This document shows positions 24,828-32,578 of a stretch of 64,000 bases of DNA, piece by piece. The stretch's first letter is position 1; each line of letters opens with the position of its first letter. Location of the stretch: positions 124,001-188,000 of the forward strand of contig OY782766.1 of the NCBI GenBank assembly GCA_963678235.1. Direction: 5' to 3'. This stretch comes from JABMQB01 sp963678235. GTDB taxonomy: Bacteria; Bacteroidota; Bacteroidia; Bacteroidales; Prolixibacteraceae. The notes below the pieces were generated by a model that did no database searches, was not told where the DNA came from, and saw only the letters and a program-made list of their open reading frames with translations. Position numbers and translations under genes: made by a program.

Positions 24828-25604
24828 TTAACGTGCAATCTTCACAAATACCTCATCCATGTTTTTTGCTTTGTAGGTGGTTTTTAAATTGTCGGGCGTG
24901 TCCAATGCTTCAATTTTTCCTGCATCCATAATTGATACCCGGTTGCAATATTCAGCCTCATCCATATAGTGCGTGGTTACAAAAATGGTGATACCTTCGT
25001 TTGCCGCTTCGTAAATAAGATCCCAGAATTTCCTTCGGGTGATGGGATCAACCCCGCCTGTTGGTTCATCGAGAAATACAATTTTTGGGTCGTGCAAAAT
25101 GGCAATGGAGAATGCCAATTTTTGTTTCCAGCCCAGTGGCAAATCCGAAATTAGTTTATTTTTAGCGGACTCCAGGTCCAGTTTATTCAATAAAGCTTTT
25201 TCCTTGCTTTTAATTTGCTTTTTGCTTAAACCGTAAATTCCTCCATAAAAGGTGATGTTTTCAGAAACGGTCAGGTCTTCGTACAAAGAGAATTTCTGGC
25301 TCATATATCCAATGTTCTTTTTAACTTTCTCGGTTTCTTTATAGATATCAAATCCGGCAACCTTAATGATGCCAGAGGTAGGGGAGGACAAACCGCATAA
25401 AATCCGGATTGCCGTTGTTTTGCCAGCGCCATTTGCACCCAGAAAGCCAAATATTTCACCTTTATACACATCAAAAGTCAAATGGTCGTTGGCATAAAAG
25501 TTTCCGTATTTCTTTACCAGGTTTTCTACTGTTATTATTTTTTCAAGCCCCCTTTCCCTTGCGGGTATTTCCCCCAATGGGGGAAAAGTATTATTATGTT
25601 CCAT
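24828..25604 (-). CDS. ABC transporter ATP-binding protein (second YbhF-like half)
   Basis: The 258-aa ATPase has Walker A GANGAGKTT, Q-loop MSQKFSLYEDL, a signature in which LPLGWKQKLAFSIAIL replaces the canonical LSGGQ, Walker B KIVFLDEPTGGVD and the H-loop TTHYMDEAE. The departure from LSGGQ is seen in similar half-ATPases and suggests an asymmetric ATPase pair with the gene at 25620. The first ~20 residues (NNTFPPLGEIPARERGL) are encoded by a palindromic repeat and are not part of the fold. Missing signature Gly and the fused nature in E. coli YbhF support heterodimer action. Confidence 0.88.
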   Translation of the reverse strand: MEHNNTFPPLGEIPARERGLEKIITVENLVKKYGNFYANDHLTFDVYKGEIFGFLGANGAGKTTAIRILCGLSSPTSGIIKVAGFDIYKETEKVKKNIGYMSQKFSLYEDLTVSENITFYGGIYGLSKKQIKSKEKALLNKLDLESAKNKLISDLPLGWKQKLAFSIAILHDPKIVFLDEPTGGVDPITRRKFWDLIYEAANEGITIFVTTHYMDEAEYCNRVSIMDAGKIEALDTPDNLKTTYKAKNMDEVFVKIAR

Positions 25605-25655
25605 GGTTTTATTTTTTCTTTAACTCCTCCCTTTTGGGGAGGTTGGGAGGGGCTT
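25545..25655. repeat. ~110-bp bipartite palindromic unit at an ATPase gene junction
   Basis: The unit runs from aagccccc to ggggctt, its two ends being inverted copies. It contains two inner hairpins: TTTCCCCC-aat-GGGGGAAA around 25569-25586 and CCTCCC-tttt-GGGGAGG around 25627-25642. On the minus strand the latter encodes the C-terminal KPLPTSPKGRS of the upstream ATPase and the former the N-terminal FPPLGEIP of the downstream ATPase. A second copy is at 26553-26672. Confidence 0.7.
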
Positions 25656-26624
25656 CTCGTTTTTCATAAGTCCCATAAACACATCTTCAATTCCTGGTTC
25701 TATTTGTTCGACCACGATGTTCTTATGTTTTTTTTCGTTTAAGAATACTTCTATTTCGGAAACTTCAACATCATTGTCGATGGCGGTGTAATGAATAAAC
25801 TGTCCAAAAGCATACGCAGATTCTGTTTTGTGGAATGCCCTTAAATCGTTTATCAATCGATATATATCTTCTGCTTTAATCGCTAATATTTTTCGATCGT
25901 AACGCCTTACCATTGATTTAGGTGAATCTACATCCAGTATTTTTCCGTCCTGGATAAGGGCGATCCTGTCACATAAATCAGCTTCATCCATATATGGTGT
26001 TGAAACCATAATTGTGATGTCTTTTTCCTGAAGGTTTTTGAGCATTTCCCAAAATTCTTTTCTCGATACGGCATCTACACCAGTGGTTGGTTCATCTAAA
26101 ATCAATACCTCGGGTTTGTGTATTAGAGCGCACGATAAGGCAAGTTTTTGTTTCATTCCGCCCGATAATTGACCTGCCAATCGATGTTTGAATGGTTCAA
26201 TTTGCTTGTAAATATCTTTCACCAAATCGTAGTTTTCTTCGATGCTTGTATTAAAAACCGTAGCAAAAAACTGAAGGTTTTCTTCGACACTTAAATCCTG
26301 GTACAACGAAAACCTGCCTGGCATATACCCAACTGCTTTACGGATGCTCTTGTAGTTTTTGACCACATCCATTCCATTCATATTTATGGAACCTTTATCG
26401 GGCAAAAGCAAGGTGGTGATTATGCGCATTAAGGTGGTTTTTCCGGCACCATCGGGACCAATGAGCCCAAACAATTCATTTTTAGAAATGGAAAGGGAAA
26501 TATCGTTGAGCGCCTTTACGTCATTGTACGATTTTGATATGTTGTTAATCGTAAGGCCCCATTCACTTTTGGGTATTTCCCCCAAAGGGGGAAAATCTAT
26601 TTGTTTATTTGGTTCGTTCATCAT
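25620..26624 (-). CDS. ABC transporter ATP-binding protein (first YbhF-like half)
   Basis: The 334-aa ATPase has Walker A GPDGAGKTT, Q-loop MPGRFSLYQDLSV, a canonical signature LSGGMKQKLALSCALI, Walker B VLILDEPTTGVD and, in place of the H-loop His, STPYMDEAD. The proline-tyrosine in that position, as in the N-terminal half of YbhF, suggests a degenerate switch His in this subunit. The C-terminal ~90 residues (IEVFLNEKKHKN..) form an extra regulatory domain. Residues at both ends (IDFPPLGEIPK and KPLPTSPKGRS) come from palindromic repeats. It pairs with the adjacent ATPase, whose H-loop is intact. Confidence 0.88.
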   Translation of the reverse strand: MMNEPNKQIDFPPLGEIPKSEWGLTINNISKSYNDVKALNDISLSISKNELFGLIGPDGAGKTTLMRIITTLLLPDKGSINMNGMDVVKNYKSIRKAVGYMPGRFSLYQDLSVEENLQFFATVFNTSIEENYDLVKDIYKQIEPFKHRLAGQLSGGMKQKLALSCALIHKPEVLILDEPTTGVDAVSRKEFWEMLKNLQEKDITIMVSTPYMDEADLCDRIALIQDGKILDVDSPKSMVRRYDRKILAIKAEDIYRLINDLRAFHKTESAYAFGQFIHYTAIDNDVEVSEIEVFLNEKKHKNIVVEQIEPGIEDVFMGLMKNEKPLPTSPKGRS

Positions 26625-26672
26625 AGAATCTATTAAGTGTTCCTCCCCTATGGGGAGGTTAGGTGGGGCTTT
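26553..26672. repeat. ~120-bp bipartite palindromic unit, second copy
   Basis: Ends aaggcccc and ggggctt are inverted; inner hairpins are TTTCCCCC-aaa-GGGGGAAA near 26576-26595 and CCTCCCC-ta-TGGGGAGG near 26641-26658. On the minus strand the first encodes FPPLGEIP at the start of the ATPase. The second lies in the short spacer after HlyD and could act as a processing or stability hairpin in the operon mRNA. Confidence 0.7.
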
Positions 26673-27551
26673 TTATAATTTTATTTCCCCGGGCATACCT
26701 ATTTTTAGCTTGCCATCGTTCTTTACCTTCACTTTTACGGCATAAACCAGTTTTACGCGCTCTTCTTTTGTTTGGATAATTTTAGGCGTGAATTCTGCTT
26801 CTGAAGAAATCCAGGAAACATTCCCTTTAAGGGTTTGGTTCGAATCTTTATCGGCATCAATAATAACATCTACCTCTTGCCCGATTTTTACCGATGGAAG
26901 CATTGCCCCACTTATGTATACTTTCAGGGTAAGTTCGCTTAGGTCAACAACTTTAAAAATCGCTTTCCCCGGCATTATCAATTCACCCTCTTCGGCATAA
27001 GTGTTTAAAATAGTCCCACTTATGGGGCTACTAATAAATGACTTGTGAAGTTTTTCGACAGCGATGTCTAATTGTGAATTTAACACTGTCAATTCTTTGT
27101 TAATCAAGGTAAATTGTGTTTTGGTACTTGCTATTTGCTTCTCGATCACACTAATTTGCCCATTAATATTGTCCAGTTTTTGTTGGGTTGAAGCACCATC
27201 TGCAATTAATCGTTCAATTCTATTTTTTTCAACTTCCAATACCTTTTTCTGTTCTTCAAATATGGAAATTTGTGAAAGAATATTTGATTTCTTTGCCTTG
27301 ACCGATTCGCTTTTTGCCTTTATTTGGGCAATAGATAAAACAGCTTGGGTGGTATCAATTACAACGCAGGTTTCCCCTTTTTTAATTGTTTGCCCTTCCT
27401 CAAGTTTAAGTTCAAGTATTTTTCCTGCAATTTCAGCCGATACTATTGTCGATTCAGATTCAAAATTGCCATAAGCGTCTGATTGATTTTCTGTGTTTTT
27501 ACAGGAAATCAAAACAAGTGTTACGAGTGCGATTGATAGTAAATATTTCAT
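26673..27551 (-). CDS. HlyD/MFP periplasmic adaptor, lipoprotein (YbhG-like)
   Basis: The 292-aa protein has a lipobox LVLISC (Cys17). It follows the membrane-fusion plan: first lipoyl half around GKILELKLEEGQTIKKGETCVVIDT (residues ~45-70), an alpha-helical hairpin with coiled-coil heptads (residues ~75-165), second lipoyl half (SSPISGTILNTYAEEGELIMPG) and a beta-barrel (VKIGQEVDVIIDAD). It links the inner-membrane ABC permeases to the TolC channel in the same operon. Confidence 0.9.
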   Translation of the reverse strand: MKYLLSIALVTLVLISCKNTENQSDAYGNFESESTIVSAEIAGKILELKLEEGQTIKKGETCVVIDTTQAVLSIAQIKAKSESVKAKKSNILSQISIFEEQKKVLEVEKNRIERLIADGASTQQKLDNINGQISVIEKQIASTKTQFTLINKELTVLNSQLDIAVEKLHKSFISSPISGTILNTYAEEGELIMPGKAIFKVVDLSELTLKVYISGAMLPSVKIGQEVDVIIDADKDSNQTLKGNVSWISSEAEFTPKIIQTKEERVKLVYAVKVKVKNDGKLKIGMPGEIKL

Positions 27552-27643
27552 GTGTTTAAAATTTTTTGATTCAGGAACTCACATAAATTTTAATCATCCT
27601 TTTGTGTGAATTTGGTAGGATGAAAATTCATGTTCGTTTCATT

Positions 27644-28894
27644 TTAAAGTCCTTTTAGTATTTGATAATTTGTTTTGGCTTCCATCAATTGAATTTTATG
27701 TGTTTCTAGTTTTATTTTGGCGATGGTTTCGGCTTGCATATCCTGTAAATAGTCGGTTGAGGTAATATTCCCATTTGCAAGTTTCGATGCAGAGCTGGCG
27801 GTTATTTTTTTCCGGAGTTCTAGGATTTGCTGGTCGGAGAGGATCAAAGCCTTGATTTTTTTTATGGCTAATTCCTGTTGTTCCAAAAGAATGGACAGGT
27901 TTTGAAGAAAAACCTCTTCTTGTGTTTGTATAAATTCTTTTTGAAGTTCCAGCAATTGTTTGTCCCTTTTGCTTTTTTTCCAGTCGGAAACTTTCCAATT
28001 GAGGCCAATCCCGACCAGATAATAAGGGTCGAAATCATCGCTTAACATGTTTAATCCTGGTTTGCCGTACCCGGCTTGTCCAAATCCAAATACCTTTGGT
28101 TTTCTGGTTTTATCCAGCAGTTCCGATTGCACATCCAGCAGTTCCGATTGACTATTGAATAATTCAAGTTCCGGGCGGTTTAAGTCGTTGTTTAATGCCA
28201 GTTCTGTATCTTTAAGAACAAAATTCTCGGCTGAATTTATTTCTTTTCCGGTAAGAATGGAAAGCACCTTTAAGGAAGCCTCCATACCAGTTTCCATTTC
28301 CGTGATATTCTGTTTTAGCCCAATAATCTCGGCGGTAATTATATCCAGGTTATATGGCTCCAATATTCCGTTTTTAATGCCTGATTCAATGACCTTTGCC
28401 TTTTCATTGAGAGTAGAAATCTGGGTTTCAATGACTTGTTTGTTGTTTTTTGTGAACATCACGGAATACCAAAGTTTGCTTATTTTCTCGTTTAATTGAT
28501 AAAGGTCCGTCTCAACCGAATTTAAGTTTTTGCTTAAAACGGCATTCTCTAGCTCTTTTTGTGCTGCTGTTAATCCTCCATCCCAAATCGTTTGTTTAAA
28601 GTCCAAATATAATTTATATTGTGTTTTTGAAACTTCCGGTATGGCTATTCCCGGAATACTAATTGGTACGTTGGTAACTTCAGATTGGTGGCTTGCCTGT
28701 CCATTTAGGTTAATGCCGGGCAAATAGTTTGTATGGATGTTTTCGAGATTAAGAGTAGAAACTTTTTCCCATAAATCCATATTTTTTATAACCGGATAGT
28801 TTTGCCGTGCCCAGTTTTGACAATCTTCTAAGGACACCTTTTCTGCTGCAAAGAGCTGAAAAGGAATGATGAATAAGATAATTAATTGTTTCAT
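27644..28894 (-). CDS. TolC-family outer-membrane efflux protein
   Basis: The 416-aa protein has a short Sec signal (MKQLIILFIIPFQLFA) and two repeats of long coiled-coil helices with outer-membrane strands: SLEDCQNWARQNYPVIKNMDLWEK opens the first; the second covers PKVFGFGQAGYGKPGLNMLSDDFDPYYLVGIGLNWKVSDW. It is the channel of the tripartite pump with HlyD and the ABC parts. Its start overlaps the TetR stop by 4 bp. Confidence 0.9.
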   Translation of the reverse strand: MKQLIILFIIPFQLFAAEKVSLEDCQNWARQNYPVIKNMDLWEKVSTLNLENIHTNYLPGINLNGQASHQSEVTNVPISIPGIAIPEVSKTQYKLYLDFKQTIWDGGLTAAQKELENAVLSKNLNSVETDLYQLNEKISKLWYSVMFTKNNKQVIETQISTLNEKAKVIESGIKNGILEPYNLDIITAEIIGLKQNITEMETGMEASLKVLSILTGKEINSAENFVLKDTELALNNDLNRPELELFNSQSELLDVQSELLDKTRKPKVFGFGQAGYGKPGLNMLSDDFDPYYLVGIGLNWKVSDWKKSKRDKQLLELQKEFIQTQEEVFLQNLSILLEQQELAIKKIKALILSDQQILELRKKITASSASKLANGNITSTDYLQDMQAETIAKIKLETHKIQLMEAKTNYQILKGL

Positions 28895-29550
28895 TTGTTT
28901 ATCATTATCGAGTTTAAGACAAATTCTTTCACTGTTTTTTTCCTATCCTTCAAAAAATTATTGTAGGCTTTTTTATCGCCATTGAAAAACATGATCGTTA
29001 AAAGTGGTTTTGCCGCAAAAGGAAATATGCTTAAGCCCAGAATATTGGCCATTAGGTCGGCAGGATTCATTTTTTTTATATTACCAGCTTTCATTTCATT
29101 TTCAAACATTTGAAATATTTCACGAGGATTAATTCCTTGCTTGTTGATCGATGACAGAACTTCATGAGAGTTTAATTCTGGTTGGCTAATTGCCTTGGCA
29201 AGTGATTGAGGGTCTCTATTAATTTCTTTTAATATAAAATTGGGCAGGTATGGATTATTTGTCAATAAATCAATGTATTGGTCAATGAACATCCCTATCT
29301 TAATTTCTATAGGACGGTGAGATAACATTAGCCTGGAAATATTTGGGAAAGCACTAGCAAATATTTTTCTGAAAATGGCTTCAAACAGTTTTTGTTTAGA
29401 CCTGAAATAATAGTGCAGTAACGATTTGTTAATGCCTGCTTCATCTGCAATTTCCTGCATTCTGGCTCCATCCATGCCTTTTTTTATGAATACTGCATGA
29501 GCAGCCTCCAAAATTTTTTGTTCTGTATTGTCTTTTTTTATGTTGTCCAT
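28891..29550 (-). CDS. TetR-family transcriptional regulator (CecR-like)
   Basis: The 219-aa protein has the TetR N-terminal HTH: QKILEAAHAVFIKKGMDGARMQEIADEAGINKSLLHYYFRSKQKLFEAIF (residues 10-60 region). The C-terminal ligand domain is helical, of the AefR/CecR-like type with KADLMANILGLSIFPF-like residues. It heads the efflux operon and most likely represses it by binding the repeats just upstream of its own start. The product is cytosolic. Confidence 0.9.
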   Translation of the reverse strand: MDNIKKDNTEQKILEAAHAVFIKKGMDGARMQEIADEAGINKSLLHYYFRSKQKLFEAIFRKIFASAFPNISRLMLSHRPIEIKIGMFIDQYIDLLTNNPYLPNFILKEINRDPQSLAKAISQPELNSHEVLSSINKQGINPREIFQMFENEMKAGNIKKMNPADLMANILGLSIFPFAAKPLLTIMFFNGDKKAYNNFLKDRKKTVKEFVLNSIMINK

Positions 29551-29571
29551 TATTGAAATTTAACTAATTGA

Positions 29572-29650
29572 TTTAACCAGCTGGTCAAAAATAGATAAAA
29601 ATAATATTTGACCAAAAGATTTAACTAAATAATTTAACTATATGGTAAAA
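29572..29650. promoter_or_regulatory. operator region of the TetR-efflux operon
   Basis: The site contains a near-perfect palindrome tttaaccagctggtcaaa (29572-29589), and at 29608-29649 related half-sites (ttgaccaaaa, atttaacta twice, atggtaaa). The minus-strand -7 element TATTTTTG (29586-29593) overlaps the palindrome, so a bound TetR dimer would block RNA polymerase. Confidence 0.6.
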
Positions 29651-29737
29651 TATATGGAATATTTCTGCTTAGGCTTGATTTTTGCAACTTGAAAAAATAT
29701 TTTCTTTATTTTTACCGGACTTTTAAAAATCAATGTC

Positions 29738-30604
29738 ATGAAACCAGTTATTATTATCCTTTTTATACTACTTAGTGCCACAAATATTATTGCTCAGGAA
29801 ACCTTTGAATCTTATGCGGACAAAGGAAATGCAGCCATTGAAGAAAATAATTTGCAGGAAGCCCTACTTCAGTTTTCAAAAGCAATTGAAATAGGTTCCG
29901 ATGATACTACAAAGATGAGGTGGTGTGCGACCTTGGCCGGAGTTTGCGCCTATGAATTAAAAGATAACGCAAATGCTCAAAAATTTTATACCATTGCCTT
30001 TGATCATAATTCCCAGGATGCAGATGTAATTGATCGTTTGATTGAACTTGCCAAAGAAGCAAAGGATAATGAACAACTTGAGAAAGTTTATTTAGAATGC
30101 AAACAGCGCTTCCCTGACCAACAGTCAAGGTACGATTCAAAACTTCTGTATTTCTATTACAATTCAAAATCCTACGAAAAGGCAAAAAGCATGGCCGATG
30201 TAATATTGGGCTATAAACCCGGAAATTCAAAAGTATTGTATATGAAAGCCATGGCACTGGCAATGGGGGGGAGCAACAAAGAGGCAAAACTTGTTTTTGA
30301 AGAAGTTTTAAGTGCTGAACCTGAAAATGTCAAAGCCATAACACAGCTCGGTTTATTGTATTACCGTGAAGCAACGTCAATTTATGATACTTCTGTAAAC
30401 AACTATAACAAACTTAAAAACCCGGACAGGGTTGATTACAGTAATTATCGAAAGGAAAAGGTTAAATCGTGGGATTCGTACAACCTGGCAGTGAAATATC
30501 TGGATCAAGCCTACAAAATATCACCAAGCAAACAGGTTAAACAAGCTCTTTTTAATGCCTATGAGCGCTTAGAAAAAAAGGAGATGTCTGAAAAATATAA
30601 ATAA
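29738..30604 (+). CDS. secreted tetratricopeptide-repeat protein
   Basis: A 288-aa protein with a Sec signal (MKPVIIILFILLSATNIIAQ). The remainder is TPR-like: helices start with EDFESYADKGNAAIEENNLQEALLQFSKAIEIG (the A-L-x-x-F-x-x-A-I-x-x-x-x-x pattern of a TPR), then YELKDNANAQKFYTIAFDHN, KSYEKAKSMADVILGYKPGN and EAKLVFEEVLSAEPENVKA. About four to five TPR units plus a C-terminal helix. It is periplasmic and probably a scaffold or interaction protein, transcribed away from TetR. Confidence 0.8.
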   Translation: MKPVIIILFILLSATNIIAQETFESYADKGNAAIEENNLQEALLQFSKAIEIGSDDTTKMRWCATLAGVCAYELKDNANAQKFYTIAFDHNSQDADVIDRLIELAKEAKDNEQLEKVYLECKQRFPDQQSRYDSKLLYFYYNSKSYEKAKSMADVILGYKPGNSKVLYMKAMALAMGGSNKEAKLVFEEVLSAEPENVKAITQLGLLYYREATSIYDTSVNNYNKLKNPDRVDYSNYRKEKVKSWDSYNLAVKYLDQAYKISPSKQVKQALFNAYERLEKKEMSEKYK

Positions 30605-30841
30605 AAGTATTCAGATTTGTTAGATGCAATTGGTAACTCTTTAAAGTTTGTCATACGCATCTTTTTTGTACCTTACAAGCAAAGTAGACTTATTATTTGA
30701 AGTGGATATGAAACTATGTTAATAGTAATATTAACAATTAGGCTTTTCACAATTTGTATTATGCAGAAAAGATATTATTATAAATAATATAAGACATCGC
30801 AGAGGGCTTGACCCAATTGAAAAAACAAAAAACTAATTATT

Positions 30842-31405
30842 ATGAAAAAGATTATCATCATCATTTTTATACTCATATTTTCATTCCAATTTTCGAATGC
30901 CGGAGAACCAGTTTGGGGCGTTGAGATTATTCTGGAAGCACCCATCGAAAGCGACTTGGTTTTTAGGGAAATTACCAACCAGAAAGGACATTTTACATTC
31001 TCAAAATTACCGGAAGGAACTTATTATTTGAAGGTTTTAATTGATGAGGAGAAAGAGTTTTTATCGGAAGTAAAAGCATCAAGAAAGCTTTACAAAAAAT
31101 ACAGAAATAGCCTTAAGGCAGCTTATCGTGAGAAGAACAGTTCAATTATTTTTTCAGATGTTGCCGGGTGCCATTTCCTGAAAATATCAAAACTAAAAAA
31201 TGGGCATGCAGATGGAATGGTTCCGACATTTGGAACCGAGTTTGTAGGGAGTAAAGAGTTAATTACAATCTCAGAAATCACCATCGTGGAAAATAAAGGG
31301 AGGGTGGAAGGTAAAATTCAAAAATACCCTTTAAAGAAATACCTCAAAAAAGCTGGTGGTAAGAAATTCCCACTTCCTGTAAAAAGACAGCACGCTGACA
31401 GTTAG
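30842..31405 (+). CDS. secreted protein with carboxypeptidase-regulatory-like domain
   Basis: The 187-aa protein has a signal (MKKIIIIIFILIFSFQFSNA) and, in residues 25-75, a small beta-sandwich pattern, GVEIILEAPIES...FREITNQKGHFTFSKLPEGTYYLKVLID. This is the CarboxypepD_reg/CnaB-type G-x-F-x-F-x-x-L-P-x-G-x-Y-x-L signature. The remainder is Lys-rich and has no known domain. It is isolated, ending 4 bp from the convergent gene at 31410. Confidence 0.7.
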   Translation: MKKIIIIIFILIFSFQFSNAGEPVWGVEIILEAPIESDLVFREITNQKGHFTFSKLPEGTYYLKVLIDEEKEFLSEVKASRKLYKKYRNSLKAAYREKNSSIIFSDVAGCHFLKISKLKNGHADGMVPTFGTEFVGSKELITISEITIVENKGRVEGKIQKYPLKKYLKKAGGKKFPLPVKRQHADS

Positions 31406-31409
31406 CTCC

Positions 31410-32405
31410 TTATTTTATATTTTCCTGTTTCACAATTAATGCATCAATTACAGCTTCCTGGGCATCGATAACTTCTTGCTGTTGCTCTTGCTCAGCTTCA
31501 TTGGTCAATATATTGGTATTCAGTTTGACTATCTTGTTTTGGCTGTTCTTAATCTTCTTTTTATTCTTCTTTATCTGTCCCCTTGTTTTTTTGTATTCAC
31601 CTTCATACCCTTTCTTGAGTTCGTTCATTGATTCGTATTCGATCGATTTTTTGGGTATTTTGTACATCTTATCCTTGGTTTCCGAAATTTTCTTTTTGAT
31701 TTTGCCTAAATCTTCCGTCTTAAATTCGATGTCGCTTCGGAAATCATCAATGTTACTTTCCAGTTTCGCAATATTTTTATGTATATTTTTATTTTTGTTT
31801 TCCAGCCCTTTTAATGTGGCGTTTTCTTTTCTCAAAATCTTTTTTTCTTCCTTTATATAGTTATAGTACACAGCCTTGTAGGCTTCAATGCCGAACATTT
31901 TGGTATAAAGGGTCAATGAAGTAATAAGATCCTCATTATGATCTTCTTTTGCTATAAAAACTGAGTCTGAGTATCGATAAAAATTATGCACCTCAATACC
32001 GTTTTCTTTGATATTGAATTTGCCGTAAATATCAAAGGGAACTTGCGAAACCTGGTCGTGAACAACATTAATGGCAACATACTCATCGTTTTCCCTGATC
32101 ACTTTTAGGGAAGTTAGGTCGCTTTGTTTTTTATCTTTCGAAAATATATTGGCAATGCTGTTATAGGCATTTTCAAAAGTCCTTGCCCCGCCTTTGGTTA
32201 ATATTTCGCCAAGCGGTCTGTCGTTTAAGAATTTTTTCCATTCTTTTTCTGCCAGCTCCATATTTGCTTCGGGAATTAAAACTGTGAACGAAGTTTGAAC
32301 GCCCTGTGACATTTCAACAGGTTCAATCAAAACCTCAATTTTCTCCTGGGAATATGAAATATTGATGATTAGGAAGATTGCGATAGCTACGATAAAATAC
32401 TTCAT
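31410..32405 (-). CDS. secreted protein with long coiled coil
   Basis: The 331-aa protein has a Sec signal (MKYFIVAIAIFLIINISYSQ). Residues ~20-170 form a mixed alpha/beta domain starting with LIEPVEMSQGVQTSFTVLIPEA. Residues ~185-325 are an almost uninterrupted Lys/Glu-rich coiled coil (KENATLKGLENKNKNIHKNIAKLE and on). The C terminus reads EAVIDALIVKQENIK. It may be a periplasmic tether or spacer; no family is recognised. Confidence 0.65.
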   Translation of the reverse strand: MKYFIVAIAIFLIINISYSQEKIEVLIEPVEMSQGVQTSFTVLIPEANMELAEKEWKKFLNDRPLGEILTKGGARTFENAYNSIANIFSKDKKQSDLTSLKVIRENDEYVAINVVHDQVSQVPFDIYGKFNIKENGIEVHNFYRYSDSVFIAKEDHNEDLITSLTLYTKMFGIEAYKAVYYNYIKEEKKILRKENATLKGLENKNKNIHKNIAKLESNIDDFRSDIEFKTEDLGKIKKKISETKDKMYKIPKKSIEYESMNELKKGYEGEYKKTRGQIKKNKKKIKNSQNKIVKLNTNILTNEAEQEQQQEVIDAQEAVIDALIVKQENIK

Positions 32406-32578
32406 GTTTTTGAAAGTTAAATTATAATCGATAATAAATTTAACTAATAATATCTGACTTTCTGCCTGGATTGGAAAATATTAATTGTTTTTCTTTGCAA
32501 AAAAAGATTGGTGTAATTATTTGGTAATGAAGAACACATATACAAATAGAATTGTTGAATAGTAATAAATAGATTTAG

